64,000 nucleotides of DNA from Arcticibacter eurypsychrophilus (GTDB taxonomy: Bacteria > Bacteroidota > Bacteroidia > Sphingobacteriales > Sphingobacteriaceae): contig NZ_MDFN01000006.1 in NCBI RefSeq assembly GCF_001730525.1, positions 1-64,000 on the forward strand, written 5' to 3'. The translations under genes and the position numbers were made by a program. How positions within the stretch are numbered: position 1 is the first letter of the stretch; each line of letters begins with the position of its first letter. Shown piece after piece: positions 25,892 to 35,380 of the stretch. The notes beneath the pieces are model-generated. The model was not told the origin of the DNA and made no database searches. It saw only the letters and a program-made list of their open reading frames with translations.

Positions 25892-26761
25892 ATGAATAAG
25901 GAGTTAGAGTCATTAGTTAAGTTGCTGGATGATCCTGATGAGCAGGTGTCCAAAAACGTGGAGGAGCGGTTACTTTCTTATGGAAATGGAATTATTGAGT
26001 ACCTGGAATCGGCATGGGAGCAGTCTTTTGATGCGCTGGTGCAGCAACGGATAGAAAACCTGGTTCATAAAATTCAGTTTAATGATGTCAAGAATGACCT
26101 GACCCTTTGGTATACAGGTGGAGCATTTGACATTCTGGATGGGATGATCATCATTAACCGGTATCAGTATCCGGATATGGACCCCCAGAAAATAGTTTAC
26201 CAGATTGAAGAAATCAAACGGGAGGTGTGGCTGCAAATTTTATACAGCATGAGCCCGGTAGAAAAAATCAAACTGTTTAATCATGTATTCTACAACGTGT
26301 ATGGTTTTGCAGGAAACACGGGAAATCACCAGGATCCGAATAACTCCTATATCAGCCAGGTGCTGGAAAGTAAAAAAGGGAATCAAATTTCTTTAGCGGT
26401 TATTTATTCGATCATTGCGCAGAAACTTGATATTCCGGTGTATGGTGTCAATCTGCCACAGCATTTTATTCTTGCTTACGTGGACGAATCGCTTAATGAA
26501 AGCCCTACTGAGGAAGTGCTGTTTTACATCAATGCGTTTAACAAGGGTTTTATATTCGGTAAGAAGGATGTGGATTCGTTTCTGAAGCAGTTAAACCTGC
26601 CATTGGAAGATCAATATTATCAGGCTTGCTCCAATACTGACATTATCCGCAGAGTGCTACGAAATTTAACTTCTTCATACCAAAAATCAGGGAATGAAGA
26701 TAAGGTGGCGGAAGTAAGCGAGCTGCTTAAAATTGTAGAAGATCAAGGTCCGGCTCTTTAA
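25892..26761 (+). CDS. SirB1/transglutaminase-like family protein
   Basis: A 289-residue cytoplasmic protein. The first 75 residues are helical (LDDPDEQVSKNVEERLLSYG, HEAT-like). The middle carries the SirB1 N-terminal/transglutaminase-like block: LDGMIIINRYQYPDMD, FNHVFYNVYGFAGNTGNHQDP, NSYISQVLESKKGNQISLAVI and YGVNLPQHFILAY. The usual catalytic Cys is replaced by Ser or Asn in GNQISLAVIYSI, as is common in SirB1-like proteins, so enzymatic activity is doubtful. The biological role is not defined. It converges on prfB with a 29-bp gap. Confidence 0.8.
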   Translation: MNKELESLVKLLDDPDEQVSKNVEERLLSYGNGIIEYLESAWEQSFDALVQQRIENLVHKIQFNDVKNDLTLWYTGGAFDILDGMIIINRYQYPDMDPQKIVYQIEEIKREVWLQILYSMSPVEKIKLFNHVFYNVYGFAGNTGNHQDPNNSYISQVLESKKGNQISLAVIYSIIAQKLDIPVYGVNLPQHFILAYVDESLNESPTEEVLFYINAFNKGFIFGKKDVDSFLKQLNLPLEDQYYQACSNTDIIRRVLRNLTSSYQKSGNEDKVAEVSELLKIVEDQGPAL

Positions 26762-26790
26762 TCTAAGAAGCCGGACACTTAATACCAAAA

Positions 26791-27868
26791 TTAAAATTCC
26801 ATTAAATAAGCCTTTAAGAAATCATTCAGGTCGCCATCAAGAACGGCCTGCGCATTGGAAGTTTCATGGTTAGTACGTACATCCTTCACCATCTTATAGG
26901 GATGGAGCACGTAATTACGGATCTGCGATCCCCACTCAATCTTCTTCTTCGCTCCTTCTATCAAGGCAGAACTTTCACTTCGCTTCCGTAACTCCGCTTC
27001 ATAAAGCTGAGATTTCAGTAAGCGAATGGCATTCTCTTTATTTTGTAACTGCGAACGGGACTCCTGATTTTTAATCACGATACCTGAGGGTTTATGGTAT
27101 AACCGTACGGCTGTCTCCACCTTATTTACATTCTGACCTCCTGCTCCACCGGAACGGAAAGTTTCAAACTCAATATCAGCAGGATTTACCTCAATCTCTA
27201 TCGTATCATCCACCAAAGGGTAAACGTAAACCGAAGCAAATGAGGTATGCCGCTTTGCATTGGCATCAAAGGGAGAAATGCGGACTAGCCGGTGTACTCC
27301 CGACTCCCCTTTCAGGTAGCCATAAGCGAATTCACCCTCTATTTGAAGTGTTACAGATTTTACTCCGGTCACCTCCCCTTCCTGCATATCCTGCTCAGTT
27401 ACTTTATACCCATTTTTCTCTGCCCACATGATGTACATACGCATCAGCATATAGGCCCAGTCGCAACTTTCGGTTCCACCGGCTCCCGGCGTAATCTGCA
27501 ATACGGCATATAGCTGATCTTCTTCGGAACTGAGCATATTTTTAAACTCAAGTTCTTCCAGTTGATTCAATGTCGCGGTGTATTGCGTTTTAAGCTCCGC
27601 TTCATCTGCTTCACCAGCCTGAAAAAATTCAAGCATCACAGCGGTATCTTCTATAGCGGTATCGATTTTAACGATACCATCTGTCCAAACCTTCTTTAGC
27701 TGGATCGAGTGTAATACTTTCTCCGCATCTTTTGGTCTGTCCCAGAAATCGGGCGTTAAAGTTAACTCCTGTTCCTGGTGTAATTCATCGAGCTTCCGGT
27801 CAATGTCAAAGGTACCTCCTCAGGGAAGTTGCTCTATCCCTTAAATCCAGCAATTGCTCTTTAGTCAT
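26791..27868 (-). CDS. prfB: Peptide chain release factor 2, frameshifted
   Basis: RF2 terminates translation at UGA and UAA. The gene is read in two frames: 20 codons from ATG (27868) encoding [20 protein letters not shown], an in-frame TGA at 27806-27808, then a +1 shift into the 338-codon remainder (DIDRKLDEL onward), 358 residues in all, normal for RF2. The stop-codon recognition tripeptide SPF lies in [18 protein letters not shown] and the peptidyl-tRNA hydrolysis motif GGQ in [18 protein letters not shown]. Autoregulation through the TGA is intact. The gene has a good TTTG-21-TATCTTTG promoter. It is monocistronic, divergent from pgi. Confidence 0.97.
27805..27820 (-). promoter_or_regulatory. 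prfB: Programmed +1 frameshift site of prfB
   Basis: On the minus strand AGGAGG TAC CTT TGA C: an anti-Shine-Dalgarno-pairing AGGAGG three bases before CTT, the slippery CTT codon and the UGA followed by C, the same layout as the classical RF2 site. Low RF2 lets the ribosome pause and slip forward by one, restoring RF2 synthesis. Confidence 0.95.
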
Positions 27869-27872
27869 AACA

Positions 27873-27905
27873 CAAAGATAAAATATAAAGGAAAAGAAAA
27901 TCAAA
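27873..27905 (-). promoter_or_regulatory. prfB: prfB promoter
   Basis: Minus strand TTTG (27905-27902), 21-nt spacer, TATCTTTG (27880-27873): a full match to the Bacteroidota TTTG/TAnnTTTG promoter. The -7 box ends only 4 nt before the prfB ATG, so the transcript probably begins at or within a few bases of the start codon. Confidence 0.75.
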
Positions 27906-27941
27906 AAAGGAGTCCTATATTCGCTTAAAATTATAACACTT

Positions 27942-29588
27942 ATGCTACCTAGAATAAACTTTACAGATACAAAATCATTCCAATACCTTACAGATCACTT
28001 CATTGACGTCAGCGGCAAGCAGCTGAAAGATTTGTTTACTGAAGATCCGTCGAGGTTTGAAAAATTTTCAGTTCAGTTTAATGATATCATGCTGGATTAT
28101 TCTAAAAATAGAATAACAGATAAAACAATGGCTTTATTGATTCAGCTGACTACGGAATGCGGACTGAAAGAAGCAATCGACGCGATGTTTAGCGGAGAAG
28201 CGATCAATGAAACAGAAGGACGTGCGGTTTTGCATACTGCTTTACGGAATCAAAGTAATTCGGAAGTGTTGGTTGATGGCAAAGATGTGATGCCGGATAT
28301 CAATGAAGTGCTGGGTAAAATTGAACAATTTACGGATGCTGTAATTTCTGGTTCATGGAAAGGTTATACCGGCAAAGCGATTACTGATATCGTAAATATT
28401 GGTATTGGAGGCTCGGATCTTGGTCCGGTTATGGTTACAGAGGCTTTAAAGGCTTATAAAAATCACCTGAACTTACACTTTGTATCCAATGTAGATGGTA
28501 CACATATTGCAGAAACATTAAAGACGGTTAATGCGGAAACCACCCTTTTCTTAATTGCTTCCAAGACCTTCACTACGCAGGAAACTATGGCGAATGCACA
28601 TAGTGCGCGTGATTGGTTCCTGGCTGCCGGAGCTGCTGAAGCAGACGTTGCCAAACATTTTGCGGCCTTATCTACCAATGCGAAAGCAGTTTCTGCTTTT
28701 GGTATTGATACTGCTAATATGTTTGGATTCTGGGATTGGGTAGGTGGCCGTTACTCCATCTGGAGTGCTATAGGTACTTCAATTGCCCTTGGTGTGGGCT
28801 TCCAGAATTTCAAAGCTTTGCTTGCAGGAGCTCATGCGATGGATAATCACTTTAAGAACACGGAGTTTGAACAAAATATTCCGGTAATATTGGGTCTTCT
28901 GGGTGTATGGTACAATAATTTCTTTGAATCAGAAACTAACGCTATTTTACCGTACGATCAGTATATGCATCGTTTTGCTGCCTATTTCCAACAGGGTGAT
29001 ATGGAAAGTAATGGTAAACATGTGGACCGTAATGGTGATGACATCAGTTATGAAACGGGTCCGATTATTTGGGGCGAGCCAGGTACAAATGGTCAGCATG
29101 CTTTTTATCAGTTGATTCATCAGGGAACGAAGTTGATTCCTTGCGACTTTATTGCTCCTGCGCAATCACATAATCCTCTTGGAGAGCACCATACCTTGTT
29201 GCTGTCCAATTTCTTTGCTCAAACAGAGGCTTTGATGAACGGTAAGTCTTTGGAAGAAGTGGTTGCTGAATTAAAGGAATCGGGTAAATCGGATGAAGAG
29301 ATCGAGAAATTGGCTCCTTTCAAAGTATTCCTTGGTAACAGGCCAACGAATTCTATTTTGGTGAAGAAAATCACGCCTGAAACACTTGGATCGCTGATTG
29401 CCATGTATGAACACAAGATTTTTGTGCAGGGTATCATTTGGAACATCTTTAGCTTTGATCAATGGGGAGTGGAACTGGGAAAACAACTTGCCAGCAAGAT
29501 TTTACCTGAGTTGAGAAGTGAGGATGAGGTTCAATCGCATGATTCGTCTACAAATGGATTGATCAATTTGTATAAAAACTGGAGATAA
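27942..29588 (+). CDS. pgi: Glucose-6-phosphate isomerase
   Basis: A 548-residue cytoplasmic enzyme interconverting glucose-6-phosphate and fructose-6-phosphate in glycolysis. Family signatures are present: [69 protein letters not shown] and the C-terminal [16 protein letters not shown]; catalytic Glu, His and Lys fall in these blocks. The length matches the long bacterial form. A TATATTCG sequence at 27916-27923 is a near-match to the -7 box. It ends with a strong hairpin terminator. Confidence 0.98.
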   Translation: MLPRINFTDTKSFQYLTDHFIDVSGKQLKDLFTEDPSRFEKFSVQFNDIMLDYSKNRITDKTMALLIQLTTECGLKEAIDAMFSGEAINETEGRAVLHTALRNQSNSEVLVDGKDVMPDINEVLGKIEQFTDAVISGSWKGYTGKAITDIVNIGIGGSDLGPVMVTEALKAYKNHLNLHFVSNVDGTHIAETLKTVNAETTLFLIASKTFTTQETMANAHSARDWFLAAGAAEADVAKHFAALSTNAKAVSAFGIDTANMFGFWDWVGGRYSIWSAIGTSIALGVGFQNFKALLAGAHAMDNHFKNTEFEQNIPVILGLLGVWYNNFFESETNAILPYDQYMHRFAAYFQQGDMESNGKHVDRNGDDISYETGPIIWGEPGTNGQHAFYQLIHQGTKLIPCDFIAPAQSHNPLGEHHTLLLSNFFAQTEALMNGKSLEEVVAELKESGKSDEEIEKLAPFKVFLGNRPTNSILVKKITPETLGSLIAMYEHKIFVQGIIWNIFSFDQWGVELGKQLASKILPELRSEDEVQSHDSSTNGLINLYKNWR

Positions 29589-29623
29589 GGAAATAATCTC
29601 CTTAAACAATAAATTAATTTAAC

Positions 29624-29683
29624 ACATAACAAATCCTCAAAATCAAAAGCTCATTCAGGCTTTATTTTGAGGATTTGTTATGT
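29624..29683 (+). terminator. Hairpin terminator after pgi
   Basis: A perfect 20-bp stem (ACATAACAAATCCTCAAAAT with its complement) whose loop contains a further AAAGC/GCTTT pairing. It lies 35 bp after pgi and may act in both directions. Its core AATCCTCAAA recurs in the hairpin at 60692. Confidence 0.8.
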
Positions 29684-29820
29684 ATATTAATGTGCTTAAG
29701 GATCTGCAAACCCACACCTTTATTTTGGGAAACGTACGCTGAATAGTATGATTTCCTAAATGATGGTACTACTGTTGTTTAATCAGGGTACAATGACTTT
29801 GCTGTCTAAATAACTTACTT

Positions 29821-30879
29821 TTACTTCTTTTCAACCAGCTTAATCTGGAACAACGTATTCCATTTTTTACCCGTTACAAATAAACGCTTTCCCTTTGCGT
29901 CCCAAGCTATTCCATTTAGTACATCAGTGTTTTCAAAACGATCCTTAGCAGGGAGCAGTCCGCTTAAATTAACGTCACCCACTACTGCACCGCTCTGTGG
30001 ATCGATAATCACAATCCGGTCTTTTTGATATACATTAGCATAAATCTGACCATCGATCCATTCCAGTTCATTGAGCTCACTTACAGCACCACTTTGACCG
30101 TAAACTTCAATGAATCCATCTTCCTGATAGGTATCCTTATTTAAAAAATAAATCCGGTTTGTGCCATCTGATTTGTAGAGTCTTTGCCCATCGAAACAGA
30201 GTCCCCAGCCTTCCGAACTGGCCTGATAAGGAAATTCCCCCACTTTTTTAAAGCTATCTTTTTCATACACGATTCCGATATGGTTCTCCCAGGTAAGCTG
30301 AATCAACTTGTCTCCTACCAATGTTAACCCTTCGGCAAAGATGGTAGCAGGCATATCCAGATTTTTTAATACTTTACCCGTAGCCGGTTCTACTTTACGC
30401 AGGCTTGAGAACCCGATTCCATCAGTAGGATAACCGCCGGCACTCTCATAAAAAATTCCTTCATGGAACTCAAGTCCCTGGGTATATGAAGAAGTGTCAT
30501 GTGGAAAAGCATGAAGTACTTCAAACGAATACTTTATCGGATCTTTTGAAGGAAGCAATACAATATTAGTGGTCGTTTCTTTAAATTCTCCGTTCTTGAA
30601 TACACGGGCAACGATAACCTTGATACCTAGTGAAAGGCTGTCTGTTCTACTGCGAAAAGAACTGGTGTCCGTTTTAGTGCCCAGGTAGTTTGTATCCAAC
30701 AAGTACCTTACCGAGTCAAATGATCCGAGTTCTCCGGATAACTTCAAAACAAGATCCTGACCTTGTTTTACAGCACTTCCTTCTTCGGGTGATACAAAGT
30801 AGGTAGAGGTGGCGTTTTCTCGCTTACAGGACGCGAAACCAAGGGCAAACAAAACAAACAAAAAAGCACTTTTTCTCAT
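29821..30879 (-). CDS. Glutaminyl-peptide cyclotransferase, lipoprotein
   Basis: A 352-residue lipoprotein (lipobox GFASC, then KRENATS). After an N-terminal Ig-like segment (residues about 25-110), residues 115-350 form the plant-type glutamine cyclotransferase five-bladed propeller: FPHDTSSYTQGLEFHEGIFY, FAEGLTLVGDKLIQLTW, EGWGLCFDGQRLYKSDG, ELNELEWIDGQIYANV and DVLNGIAWDAKGKRLFVTG. The enzyme cyclises N-terminal Gln to pyroglutamate on exported proteins, which is widespread in Bacteroidota because signal peptidase cleavage often exposes Gln. It follows yraN by 22 bp and is probably in the dnaG operon. Confidence 0.88.
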   Translation of the reverse strand: MRKSAFLFVLFALGFASCKRENATSTYFVSPEEGSAVKQGQDLVLKLSGELGSFDSVRYLLDTNYLGTKTDTSSFRSRTDSLSLGIKVIVARVFKNGEFKETTTNIVLLPSKDPIKYSFEVLHAFPHDTSSYTQGLEFHEGIFYESAGGYPTDGIGFSSLRKVEPATGKVLKNLDMPATIFAEGLTLVGDKLIQLTWENHIGIVYEKDSFKKVGEFPYQASSEGWGLCFDGQRLYKSDGTNRIYFLNKDTYQEDGFIEVYGQSGAVSELNELEWIDGQIYANVYQKDRIVIIDPQSGAVVGDVNLSGLLPAKDRFENTDVLNGIAWDAKGKRLFVTGKKWNTLFQIKLVEKK

Positions 30880-30901
30880 TTCAATTCTTATTTAAGGATG
30901 T

Positions 30902-31261
30902 TTAACCCCAAAAGGCATCCTCTATATGATTAATTTTAAATTTTCCGGTTTCATCAAACAGGATGGAAACAATATCGAAGCGAACCTCCCCCTGGTACTT
31001 GAATTGGTAAATGTACCCTTCAGCAGCCCATTGTAACCGCTTTTGTTTCGAAGGTGATACAAAGTCTTCAGGCTGTCCAAAATCAGTTCCTGATCTTGTT
31101 TTTACTTCTACAAAGACCAGGTATCGGTCAAAAGAAGCTATAATATCTACTTCTGCCTTGCCATAAGTCCAGTTTTTACTAATGATCCGGAATCCGAGAT
31201 CCTTCAGATATTCCGTTGCTAGTTCCTCTCCCCGTTTTCCAAGCTCATTGTGGCTTGCCAT
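30902..31261 (-). CDS. yraN: YraN/UPF0102 family nuclease-like protein
   Basis: A 119-residue protein of the UPF0102 family with a Holliday-junction-resolvase-like PDDEXK fold. Conserved pieces: NELGKRGEELATEYLKDLGF, NWTYGKAEVDIIASF with the catalytic Asp, LVFVEVKTRSGTDFG with the ExK pair, and KQKRLQWAAEGYI. The in vivo role is unsettled. Its ATG overlaps the dnaG stop codon as TAATG, so it is translationally coupled to primase. Confidence 0.92.
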   Translation of the reverse strand: MASHNELGKRGEELATEYLKDLGFRIISKNWTYGKAEVDIIASFDRYLVFVEVKTRSGTDFGQPEDFVSPSKQKRLQWAAEGYIYQFKYQGEVRFDIVSILFDETGKFKINHIEDAFWG

Positions 31262-33171
31262 TATTTTACAACTACAGATCCTAAAAACGCAGAAATTCCT
31301 TTCTCCACATCCTTTACACGCATATAACGCTGCAGTAAAATAGTCAGGTTATCTTCATCGGGTTCTTTGGCTATTTCATCCCTGATGTTTTTCAATATTT
31401 CATCTACTTTTCTCTTCTTGAGATGGAAGATTCCGCCGAGTATGGTTGCACGCATATTTTCCGTTTCACTGCGGACAAATATTTTCCGTTTATCATACCA
31501 GTTATCACTTAAAACGTAGGGAGAAGTAACCAAAGAGATGGCCATATCTGCTATGTGCTGATCCCTGCTTTGTATAAAATCCTGCACCGTAGGCAACTCT
31601 CCTTCATCAATTCGTTTTGCATACTCTTCAATGATCGATTTACAGACGGGATCTTCAAAGACCACGTCATTCATATTAGAGATCACATAGGGAGCGATAT
31701 AGGTATCTGTTACGCCATCCCAATTTACCAGTTCATGTCCGTAATTCAATAGAAGCCGCACTACCTCCTGCTCCTGAACCTGAGCTAAAACACTGGGAAT
31801 ATCTGCATACTCCATTCCATCCGGCGGAGGTAATTGATCCGGCTCATCGGGTCGGGGAGCTTTATACTTTCCCTGTTTAAGTTTATTGAGCTCGGTAATT
31901 AATGCACGTTCGTCGATCTGCATCAGCGTGCTACATTCCCTTATAAAAACGGAAGCCTTGATACTATCGGGAATCTTGGCAATGCTTTCAACTACTTCCC
32001 GGATGACGCCTGCCCTTTTTATCGGGTCAGTGCCTGCATCTTTAAGTAAGATGGAGGTTTTGTAAAGGATAAAGTCTTTCTGGTTTTTCTCTATGTAAGT
32101 TTTGAATTCGGAGCTTCCTAGTTTGCGGACGTAGGAGTCAGGGTCATGTCCGTCGGGAAATAATACAACCCGTACATTCAATCCTTCTTCCAGAATCATA
32201 TCAAGCCCCCGGAGAGAGGCTTTAATACCTGCTGGATCACCGTCATAGAGAATAGTAATATTCTTGGTAAACCGGCCAATTAAGCGAATCTGTGCGGTTG
32301 TGAGTGACGTTCCGGATGATGCCACCACGTTTTCAATTCCAGCCTGATGTACGGATAAAACATCCGCATAACCTTCCACCAGATAACAGTTATCCGCATC
32401 GCGGATGGCCTTCTTCGCAAAGTAAAGACCATAAAGCACATCTGATTTATGGTAAATTTCACTTTCCGGAGAGTTGACGTATTTAGGAACCTTTTTGTCG
32501 GTTTTTAGAGTACGTCCGCCGAAGCCAATAATCTTTCCGGTAAAACTGTGGATCGGGAATAGGACCCTGCCTCTGAACCGGTCGTATAACTTTCCTTTGT
32601 CATTTCGGATAGCCAGACCTGCATCTTCCAGAATTTTTTCATTAAATCCTTCCTGCAGTGCCTTCGTAATAAAGGCATCCCAGGAATCGGGAGAATAACC
32701 CAGCTCAAACTTTTTAAGGATTTCATCCCGGAAACCACGCTCTTTAAAATAACCCAGGCCAATAGTTTGTCCTTCCTGAGAAGTCCACATACTGTCCTGA
32801 AAAAAGCGGGCTGCGCGTGTGGTGACTACAAATAAGCCTTCCCTACGAAGGTCAGACTCCTGTCGTTCAGGAGATTGAACCTCCTCTGCAATCTCAATGT
32901 TGTATTTATTAGCAATGTACTTTAACGCTTCGGGGTAAGAAGATTTCTCATGGTCCATGATGAAACGCGTAGAATCGCCACCCTTCCCACAGCCAAAACA
33001 TTTAAAGATCCCTTTGGCAACTGAAACGTGAAAGGAAGGTGTGGACTCGTTATGAAAAGGGCAAAGACCAATGAGACTGGTTCCTCGTTTTTTAAGGGCC
33101 ACAAAATCGCCCACCACCTCTTCGATGCGTGCTGTTTCTAAGATCTTGTCTACAGTCTCTTTAGGAATCAT
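31261..33171 (-). CDS. dnaG: DNA primase
   Basis: A 636-residue primase that makes RNA primers for replication. The N-terminal CHC2 zinc finger is complete (Cys37, His40, Cys58, Cys61 in GLCPFHNESTPSFHV and FKCFGCGKGGD). The catalytic core shows GFGGRTL, the TOPRIM motifs NCYLVEGYADVLSVHQAGI and ITILYDGDPAGIKASLRGL, and a DPDSYVR motif. The C-terminal 180 residues form the helicase-binding region. Length is normal. It starts 54 bp after the stop of the secreted protein gene and is likely in the secA-to-cyclotransferase run. Confidence 0.97.
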   Translation of the reverse strand: MIPKETVDKILETARIEEVVGDFVALKKRGTSLIGLCPFHNESTPSFHVSVAKGIFKCFGCGKGGDSTRFIMDHEKSSYPEALKYIANKYNIEIAEEVQSPERQESDLRREGLFVVTTRAARFFQDSMWTSQEGQTIGLGYFKERGFRDEILKKFELGYSPDSWDAFITKALQEGFNEKILEDAGLAIRNDKGKLYDRFRGRVLFPIHSFTGKIIGFGGRTLKTDKKVPKYVNSPESEIYHKSDVLYGLYFAKKAIRDADNCYLVEGYADVLSVHQAGIENVVASSGTSLTTAQIRLIGRFTKNITILYDGDPAGIKASLRGLDMILEEGLNVRVVLFPDGHDPDSYVRKLGSSEFKTYIEKNQKDFILYKTSILLKDAGTDPIKRAGVIREVVESIAKIPDSIKASVFIRECSTLMQIDERALITELNKLKQGKYKAPRPDEPDQLPPPDGMEYADIPSVLAQVQEQEVVRLLLNYGHELVNWDGVTDTYIAPYVISNMNDVVFEDPVCKSIIEEYAKRIDEGELPTVQDFIQSRDQHIADMAISLVTSPYVLSDNWYDKRKIFVRSETENMRATILGGIFHLKKRKVDEILKNIRDEIAKEPDEDNLTILLQRYMRVKDVEKGISAFLGSVVVK

Positions 33172-33225
33172 GAAAAGAAATTAATACGGCTTTAAATTAT
33201 AAATAAACTGATATATAGGAACGTA

Positions 33226-34164
33226 TTAATGTTCTTTTTTATATCCTTTATGCAGAATCAGAAAACTGGCCCGTTCTTCTTTCTTAAATGGAACGTCCCA
33301 GTTTCCCTCATAGGTTATCTTAGTAGGCAGGATGGTTTCGCCCTGATCAAAATAGCCCATCTCTATATTCATCTTCACGTCAAAATCGAACACCATATTT
33401 CCATAATTCATGGTGACAGAGCGCCCCAGAATTTGCATGTTCCTTTTATCAAAGATGGTATTGAGCTCCTTGATCATTAACCCGCTCTTTGTCCAGCCGG
33501 ATAGATCATCCTTCACTTTGACTTTAAACGTATAGATAGGAATTGTATCGAGGTAAGATCCACTAAAAAAGGTATAATCGTAATATTGTCTCATATTTGG
33601 ACTAAAAATCTCTGTCTTGCTCCCTATAAGAGGAACGCCTTTTACCGGTCGCCCGGGAGTGAACAGCAAAGTTTTGAGTTTGTCTTTATAAGACTCGTTG
33701 CCTTTTTTGTCGCCACTCGTTGTAGGTGCAGATTTCACAAAATCAGAGTTGTAGGCGTTCATGAAGATATAGTCGAACATTTCCACGGTATAAAGCTGAT
33801 ACTTGCCGTTCTTTTTAAAGAGCTTGCCACTGTCCTGTTTAGCGAGGTACTGCATTTTATACTTCCCCTGGTTGTTGTGGAAGATCTTTCGGTAGATTTT
33901 TCCTTCCACCCGATTTTTCTTATCAAAAGTAAAAATGCGGTTTTCGGCAGTGAAACTATATTGTTTCATTTTACGGAAGGCCTCGTAGAAGCTGGTATCG
34001 CTGGTTACTTTATTAATGAACATCTGCACATTAATCCGTTCCCCTTTAATACTTACTGCCGAATCAAGTCTGATTGTAAGAACTGTATCCGGGTTGAATC
34101 TTTGTAATTCCTGAGCCTGACAAATAGAGGAGGCAAGAATAAAAAACAAGATCAGTCTTTTCAT
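33226..34164 (-). CDS. Secreted protein, unknown function
   Basis: A 312-residue protein with signal peptide MKRLILFFILASSICQAQ. The mature part is beta-rich and resembles the DUF3108-like group of envelope proteins: QYSFTAENRIFTFDKKNRV, GKIYRKIFHNNQGKYKMQYL, YYDYTFFSGSYLDTIPIYTF and DFDVKMNIEMGYFDQGETILP, which is a pattern of paired long strands. I cannot assign a precise family or ligand. It is 25 bp after the amidohydrolase gene on the same strand, so probably co-transcribed with secA. Confidence 0.65.
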   Translation of the reverse strand: MKRLILFFILASSICQAQELQRFNPDTVLTIRLDSAVSIKGERINVQMFINKVTSDTSFYEAFRKMKQYSFTAENRIFTFDKKNRVEGKIYRKIFHNNQGKYKMQYLAKQDSGKLFKKNGKYQLYTVEMFDYIFMNAYNSDFVKSAPTTSGDKKGNESYKDKLKTLLFTPGRPVKGVPLIGSKTEIFSPNMRQYYDYTFFSGSYLDTIPIYTFKVKVKDDLSGWTKSGLMIKELNTIFDKRNMQILGRSVTMNYGNMVFDFDVKMNIEMGYFDQGETILPTKITYEGNWDVPFKKEERASFLILHKGYKKEH

Positions 34165-34189
34165 AGCTAGGTTATTAGAATAATGATTT

Positions 34190-35374
34190 TTAATTACCTA
34201 AGCGCTTCACAGCGAGATAGGCCATTAAGCCGGTACTGCAGATCAATGCAGATTCGTCAATATCAAAAGTTGGGGTATGCACTGAAGAAATTATGTTCTT
34301 TTCTTCGTTACGAATGCCTAAGCGATAAAAACACGCATCCGCAGCCTGCGAATAATAAGCAAAGTCTTCCGCAGCCATCCATATATCAAGATCTTCTACG
34401 TTTTCCTTACCTAAATAGTCCTCTGCATAAAGGCGTACGCTGGCCGTTAATTTCTCTTCATTCACCAGGAATGGATAGCCATTGGCAATTTCGAATTCAC
34501 ATGTTCCACCCATAGCCTCAGCAATGCCTTCAGCCATTTTTTTCATGTGCTGATGTGCTTCATAGCGCCATTCTTCATCAAGCGTACGGAATGTACCTTC
34601 CAGATAAACCTCATTCGGAATGATGTTCGTGGCACCATTTGCGATTACTTTTCCAAATGATAGTACAGTAGGGAGACGAGGATCAGCAACACGGCTTACG
34701 ATCTGTTGCAGGGCAACAATAATGTGTGCGGTAATCAAAACAGGATCAATATTCTGGTGCGGTTGAGCACCGTGACCACCCTTTCCTTTCACGGTTACGT
34801 AAATCTCATCTGTGGATGCCATATACTTTCCGGAGCGGATCCCTATTTTTCCCGCGTCGATTAAAGGCATCACGTGCTGACCTAAAACCGCAACGGGTCT
34901 TGGATTTTCTAACACACCCTCTTTGATCATGAGGCTTGCACCACCGGGGAGTTTTTCTTCAGCAGGTTGAAAGATCAACTTGATGGTACCGCCAAACTCT
35001 GCTTTTAATGTTTGAAGAATTCGGGCTGTACCCAAAAGAGAGGAAGTATGGACATCATGTCCGCATGCATGCATGACTCCTTCGTTTTGCGACTTGTATT
35101 CGACCTCATTTTTCTCTGTAATGGGAAGCGCATCCATATCTGCACGAAGGGCAATGACCACATCAGAAGGAAGATCACCTTTGATGAGGCCAACTACACC
35201 AGTATCTGCTAATGGATGCCAGCTGATCCCTAAATCATCCAGGCAAGACTTTACAAAGGCAGAAGTAGTATACTCCTGAAAAGATAATTCGGGATGGGCA
35301 TGCAGAAAACGGCGATGTGAGACCACATCGCCGTATATATTCTCCGCCAATTGCCGGATTTTTTCTTTTAACAT
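34190..35374 (-). CDS. M20D amidohydrolase (N-acyl amino acid type)
   Basis: A 394-residue metallopeptidase-family hydrolase (amidohydrolase/hippurate hydrolase group). Metal ligands lie in HACGHDVHTSSLLGT and in the PAEEKLPGGA block with the catalytic Glu; ALRADMDALPI and GQHVMP are family motifs, with GKGGHGAQPHQNIDP in the dimerisation domain and AAEDFAYYS near the C-terminus. It removes acyl groups from N-acyl amino acids or related amides in the cytoplasm. No signal peptide is present. It follows secA by 6 bp. Confidence 0.92.
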   Translation of the reverse strand: MLKEKIRQLAENIYGDVVSHRRFLHAHPELSFQEYTTSAFVKSCLDDLGISWHPLADTGVVGLIKGDLPSDVVIALRADMDALPITEKNEVEYKSQNEGVMHACGHDVHTSSLLGTARILQTLKAEFGGTIKLIFQPAEEKLPGGASLMIKEGVLENPRPVAVLGQHVMPLIDAGKIGIRSGKYMASTDEIYVTVKGKGGHGAQPHQNIDPVLITAHIIVALQQIVSRVADPRLPTVLSFGKVIANGATNIIPNEVYLEGTFRTLDEEWRYEAHQHMKKMAEGIAEAMGGTCEFEIANGYPFLVNEEKLTASVRLYAEDYLGKENVEDLDIWMAAEDFAYYSQAADACFYRLGIRNEEKNIISSVHTPTFDIDESALICSTGLMAYLAVKRLGN

Positions 35375-35380
35375 AGTTTG

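Noticed and set aside
33586-34107. Plus-strand 173-residue ORF opposite the secreted protein gene
   Set aside because: Antisense shadow; the minus-strand protein has a clear signal peptide and operon context.
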